From: DYFC01 sp041658585
GTDB lineage: Bacteria; Nitrospirota; Thermodesulfovibrionia; Thermodesulfovibrionales; SM23-35
NCBI GenBank assembly: GCA_041658585.1
Contig: JBAZZX010000061.1
Span: 1-14,704, forward strand
Reading direction: 5' to 3'
DNA length: 14,704 nucleotides
In this document: positions 13,840-14,704 of the stretch, one piece after another
Layout: every line of letters begins with the position of its first letter
How positions within the stretch are numbered: the first letter of the stretch is position 1
Made by a program: the position numbers and the translations under genes
The notes under the pieces: generated by a model
The model's database searches: none
The model's input: only the letters and a program-made list of their open reading frames with translations
Told to the model about the DNA's origin: nothing

Positions 13840-13868
13840 TTGACAGGTTGTAATAAATGATATACGAT
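13840..13868 (+). promoter_or_regulatory. Putative promoter of the toxin-antitoxin operon
   Basis: A perfect TTGACA (13840-13845), a 17-base spacer and a modest TACGAT (13863-13868). The -10 box lies in the first of three 9-bp direct repeats. Confidence 0.5.
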
Positions 13869-13886
13869 ATATACAATATATACATC
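13860..13886 (+). promoter_or_regulatory. Triple 9-bp direct repeat, probable antitoxin operator
   Basis: ATATACGAT, ATATACAAT and ATATACATC follow head to tail with a period of 9. They cover the -10 box and predicted RNA start. Ribbon-helix-helix antitoxins commonly bind repeated short sites at their own promoter, so autoregulation is likely (inferred). Confidence 0.55.
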
Positions 13887-13909
13887 AAGACAGATATGGA
13901 GGTGTTTGT

Positions 13910-14158
13910 ATGTCAACTCAGATGATGATAAGGATAGATCCTGAAATGAAGGAAAGGCTCACTAAACTGGCAAGGGTTGAGGGTAAGACCTCAAGTCAGA
14001 TGGTCAGGGAACTTATCGAGGATTACATTAAAGAGCGTGATATCGGGTCATATATTGATGACCTATGGAACAGAGTAGGGGGTAAATTAAGGTCAAGAGG
14101 TGTAAAGCCCGGCGATATAGAAAAGGCAATTAAAGAAGTTAGAAGAAAACGAGGATGA
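13910..14158 (+). CDS. Antitoxin, ribbon-helix-helix (CopG-like)
   Basis: 82 residues. The first strand (MMIRIDPEM) followed by two helices (KERLTKLARVEG, SSQMVRELIEDYIKER) is the ribbon-helix-helix fold: a dimer binds DNA with paired strands. The C-terminal 40 residues, basic and helical (DDLWNRVGGKLRSRG to VRRKRG), would wrap the toxin. GGAGGTG lies seven bases before the ATG. Its stop overlaps the toxin start in ATGA (14155-14158), a coupling typical of such pairs. The promoter carries a triple 9-bp repeat. Confidence 0.87.
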   Translation: MSTQMMIRIDPEMKERLTKLARVEGKTSSQMVRELIEDYIKERDIGSYIDDLWNRVGGKLRSRGVKPGDIEKAIKEVRRKRG

Positions 14159-14562
14159 AGGTTGTTATTGACACAAATATCTTTGTCTCGTCTTTTTTCG
14201 GCGGAAATCTGCGAAGAATTATAGATTTATGGAAAACTGAAAAGATCACCCTTTGTCTTTCTAAGGATATCCTTGATGAATATATTGAGGTTTTGCAGAG
14301 GATAGGGCTTCAGGACGAGGATGAACTGGGAGAACTCCTGTCTCTTTTTAAAAGAGGTTTCAATATGCTGTTTACTACAAAGACGCCGAAAGTGAAGGTA
14401 GTTAAGAATGATCCTGATGACGATAAGTTTATAGAATGCGCGGTGGCGTTAAAAGCGGAAGTCATCGTAACCGGAGATAAGGCAATAGAGGCGGTAGGCG
14501 AATATATGGGGATTAAAATCTTGACGCCCCAACGGTTTTTGAAAAGCTATGAAAAGTTTTAA
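14155..14562 (+). CDS. PIN-domain toxin (COG1569-like ribonuclease)
   Basis: 135 residues, one PIN domain. The acidic residues that hold Mg2+ can be placed: D6 (VVIDTNIFVS), E42 (ILDEYIEVL), D90 or neighbours (NDPDDDKFIECA) and D108 (VTGDKAI). PIN toxins are ribonucleases that cut RNA when not bound by the antitoxin. The pair order, antitoxin first with a 4-base overlap, supports the call. The RNA target is unknown. It sits beside a restriction enzyme and just upstream of an IS200-type element. Confidence 0.88.
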   Translation: MKVVIDTNIFVSSFFGGNLRRIIDLWKTEKITLCLSKDILDEYIEVLQRIGLQDEDELGELLSLFKRGFNMLFTTKTPKVKVVKNDPDDDKFIECAVALKAEVIVTGDKAIEAVGEYMGIKILTPQRFLKSYEKF

Positions 14563-14651
14563 TAACAAAGAATGGACGATTTATTATAAGATAAAACCAC
14601 TACCTCTGGTAGTGGTCCAGTAAAGCGGTTTAACCGTAAAAGTAATTAAAA

Positions 14652-14689
14652 TGAACCTCCCTGAAAGGTACCAAGTGAAGGGAGGTTCA
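14652..14689 (+). promoter_or_regulatory. Hairpin hiding the tnpA ribosome site
   Basis: TGAACCTCCCT (14652-14662) pairs with AGGGAGGTTCA (14679-14689), 11 bp. The right arm holds GGGAGG, the ribosome site, five bases before the ATG at 14691. IS200 is known to repress transposase translation by such a stem-loop, and this matches in position and form. Confidence 0.6.
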
Positions 14690-14690
14690 A

Positions 14691-14704
14691 ATGAGTAGAT
14701 TCAA
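14691..14704 (+). CDS. tnpA: Transposase TnpA (IS200-like), first codons only
   Basis: ATG AGT AGA TTC AA gives MSRF followed by an incomplete codon. Only 14 bases are visible. The call rests on the upstream hairpins, the well-placed GGGAGG and the match to the usual MSRF start of IS200-family transposases. Confidence 0.5.

Larger units (their letters stand above)
14596..14704 (+). mobile_element. IS200/IS605-family element, left end (partial)
   Basis: A perfect hairpin ACCACTACC-TCT-GGTAGTGGT (14596-14616) resembles the subterminal hairpin bound by IS200-type TnpA (Y1 transposase). After it come a second hairpin and a start codon giving MSRF, the usual opening of IS200 TnpA proteins. The exact cleavage site upstream of the hairpin (14563-14595) is not identified, and the element continues past the window. 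Confidence 0.6.

Overview
The window looks like chromosomal DNA of an uncultured anaerobic, probably sulfur- or metal-cycling bacterium. I lean towards Nitrospirota (Thermodesulfovibrionia-like) or Desulfobacterota. This rests on gene content (a TunR/ModE-like integrase-Mop regulator, a TauE/SafE permease, a PflX-type radical SAM protein, a CPA2 antiporter paired with a UspA protein), moderate GC and many short palindromic repeats. It is an inference; no marker gene is present.

Left part (1-8772) is mostly housekeeping and transport. It holds the end of a cation:proton antiporter overlapping a UspA gene that starts with TTG; a convergent gene for a degenerate tyrosine-recombinase fold fused to two Mop domains; a TauE/SafE permease; a TrmO-type tRNA methyltransferase; a 12-TM MFS transporter; a 75-aa hypothetical protein; a PflX-like radical SAM protein; and a tRNA-dihydrouridine synthase. 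Almost every gap here holds a compact palindromic repeat. Element A is 190 bp with perfect 20-bp terminal inverted repeats. Element B is about 196 bp, with two direct copies bracketing the TauE gene. Element C is a CCCTCCCCT family with long terminal repeats. Element D is 144 bp with 17-bp ends.

Right part (8996-14704) is accessory and defence-like. It holds an orphan two-TM protein; a small thioredoxin-fold protein with an in-frame TGA, followed by clear coding sequence and a small hairpin (a selenoprotein candidate); a DUF559 endonuclease framed by two-hairpin CCTCCCCTTA repeats; a single-chain type IIG restriction-modification enzyme; a ribbon-helix-helix/PIN toxin-antitoxin pair with a triple 9-bp repeat at its promoter; and the first bases of an IS200-type transposon, whose tnpA ribosome site lies in a hairpin.

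The two most interesting signals are the TGA-interrupted thioredoxin-like gene (9897-10226) and the tie between DUF559 endonuclease genes and CCCTC-type palindromes. The second is seen twice: as an intact gene at 10275-10652, and as a 26-codon remnant at 6258-6338 cut off exactly where a C-type repeat begins.
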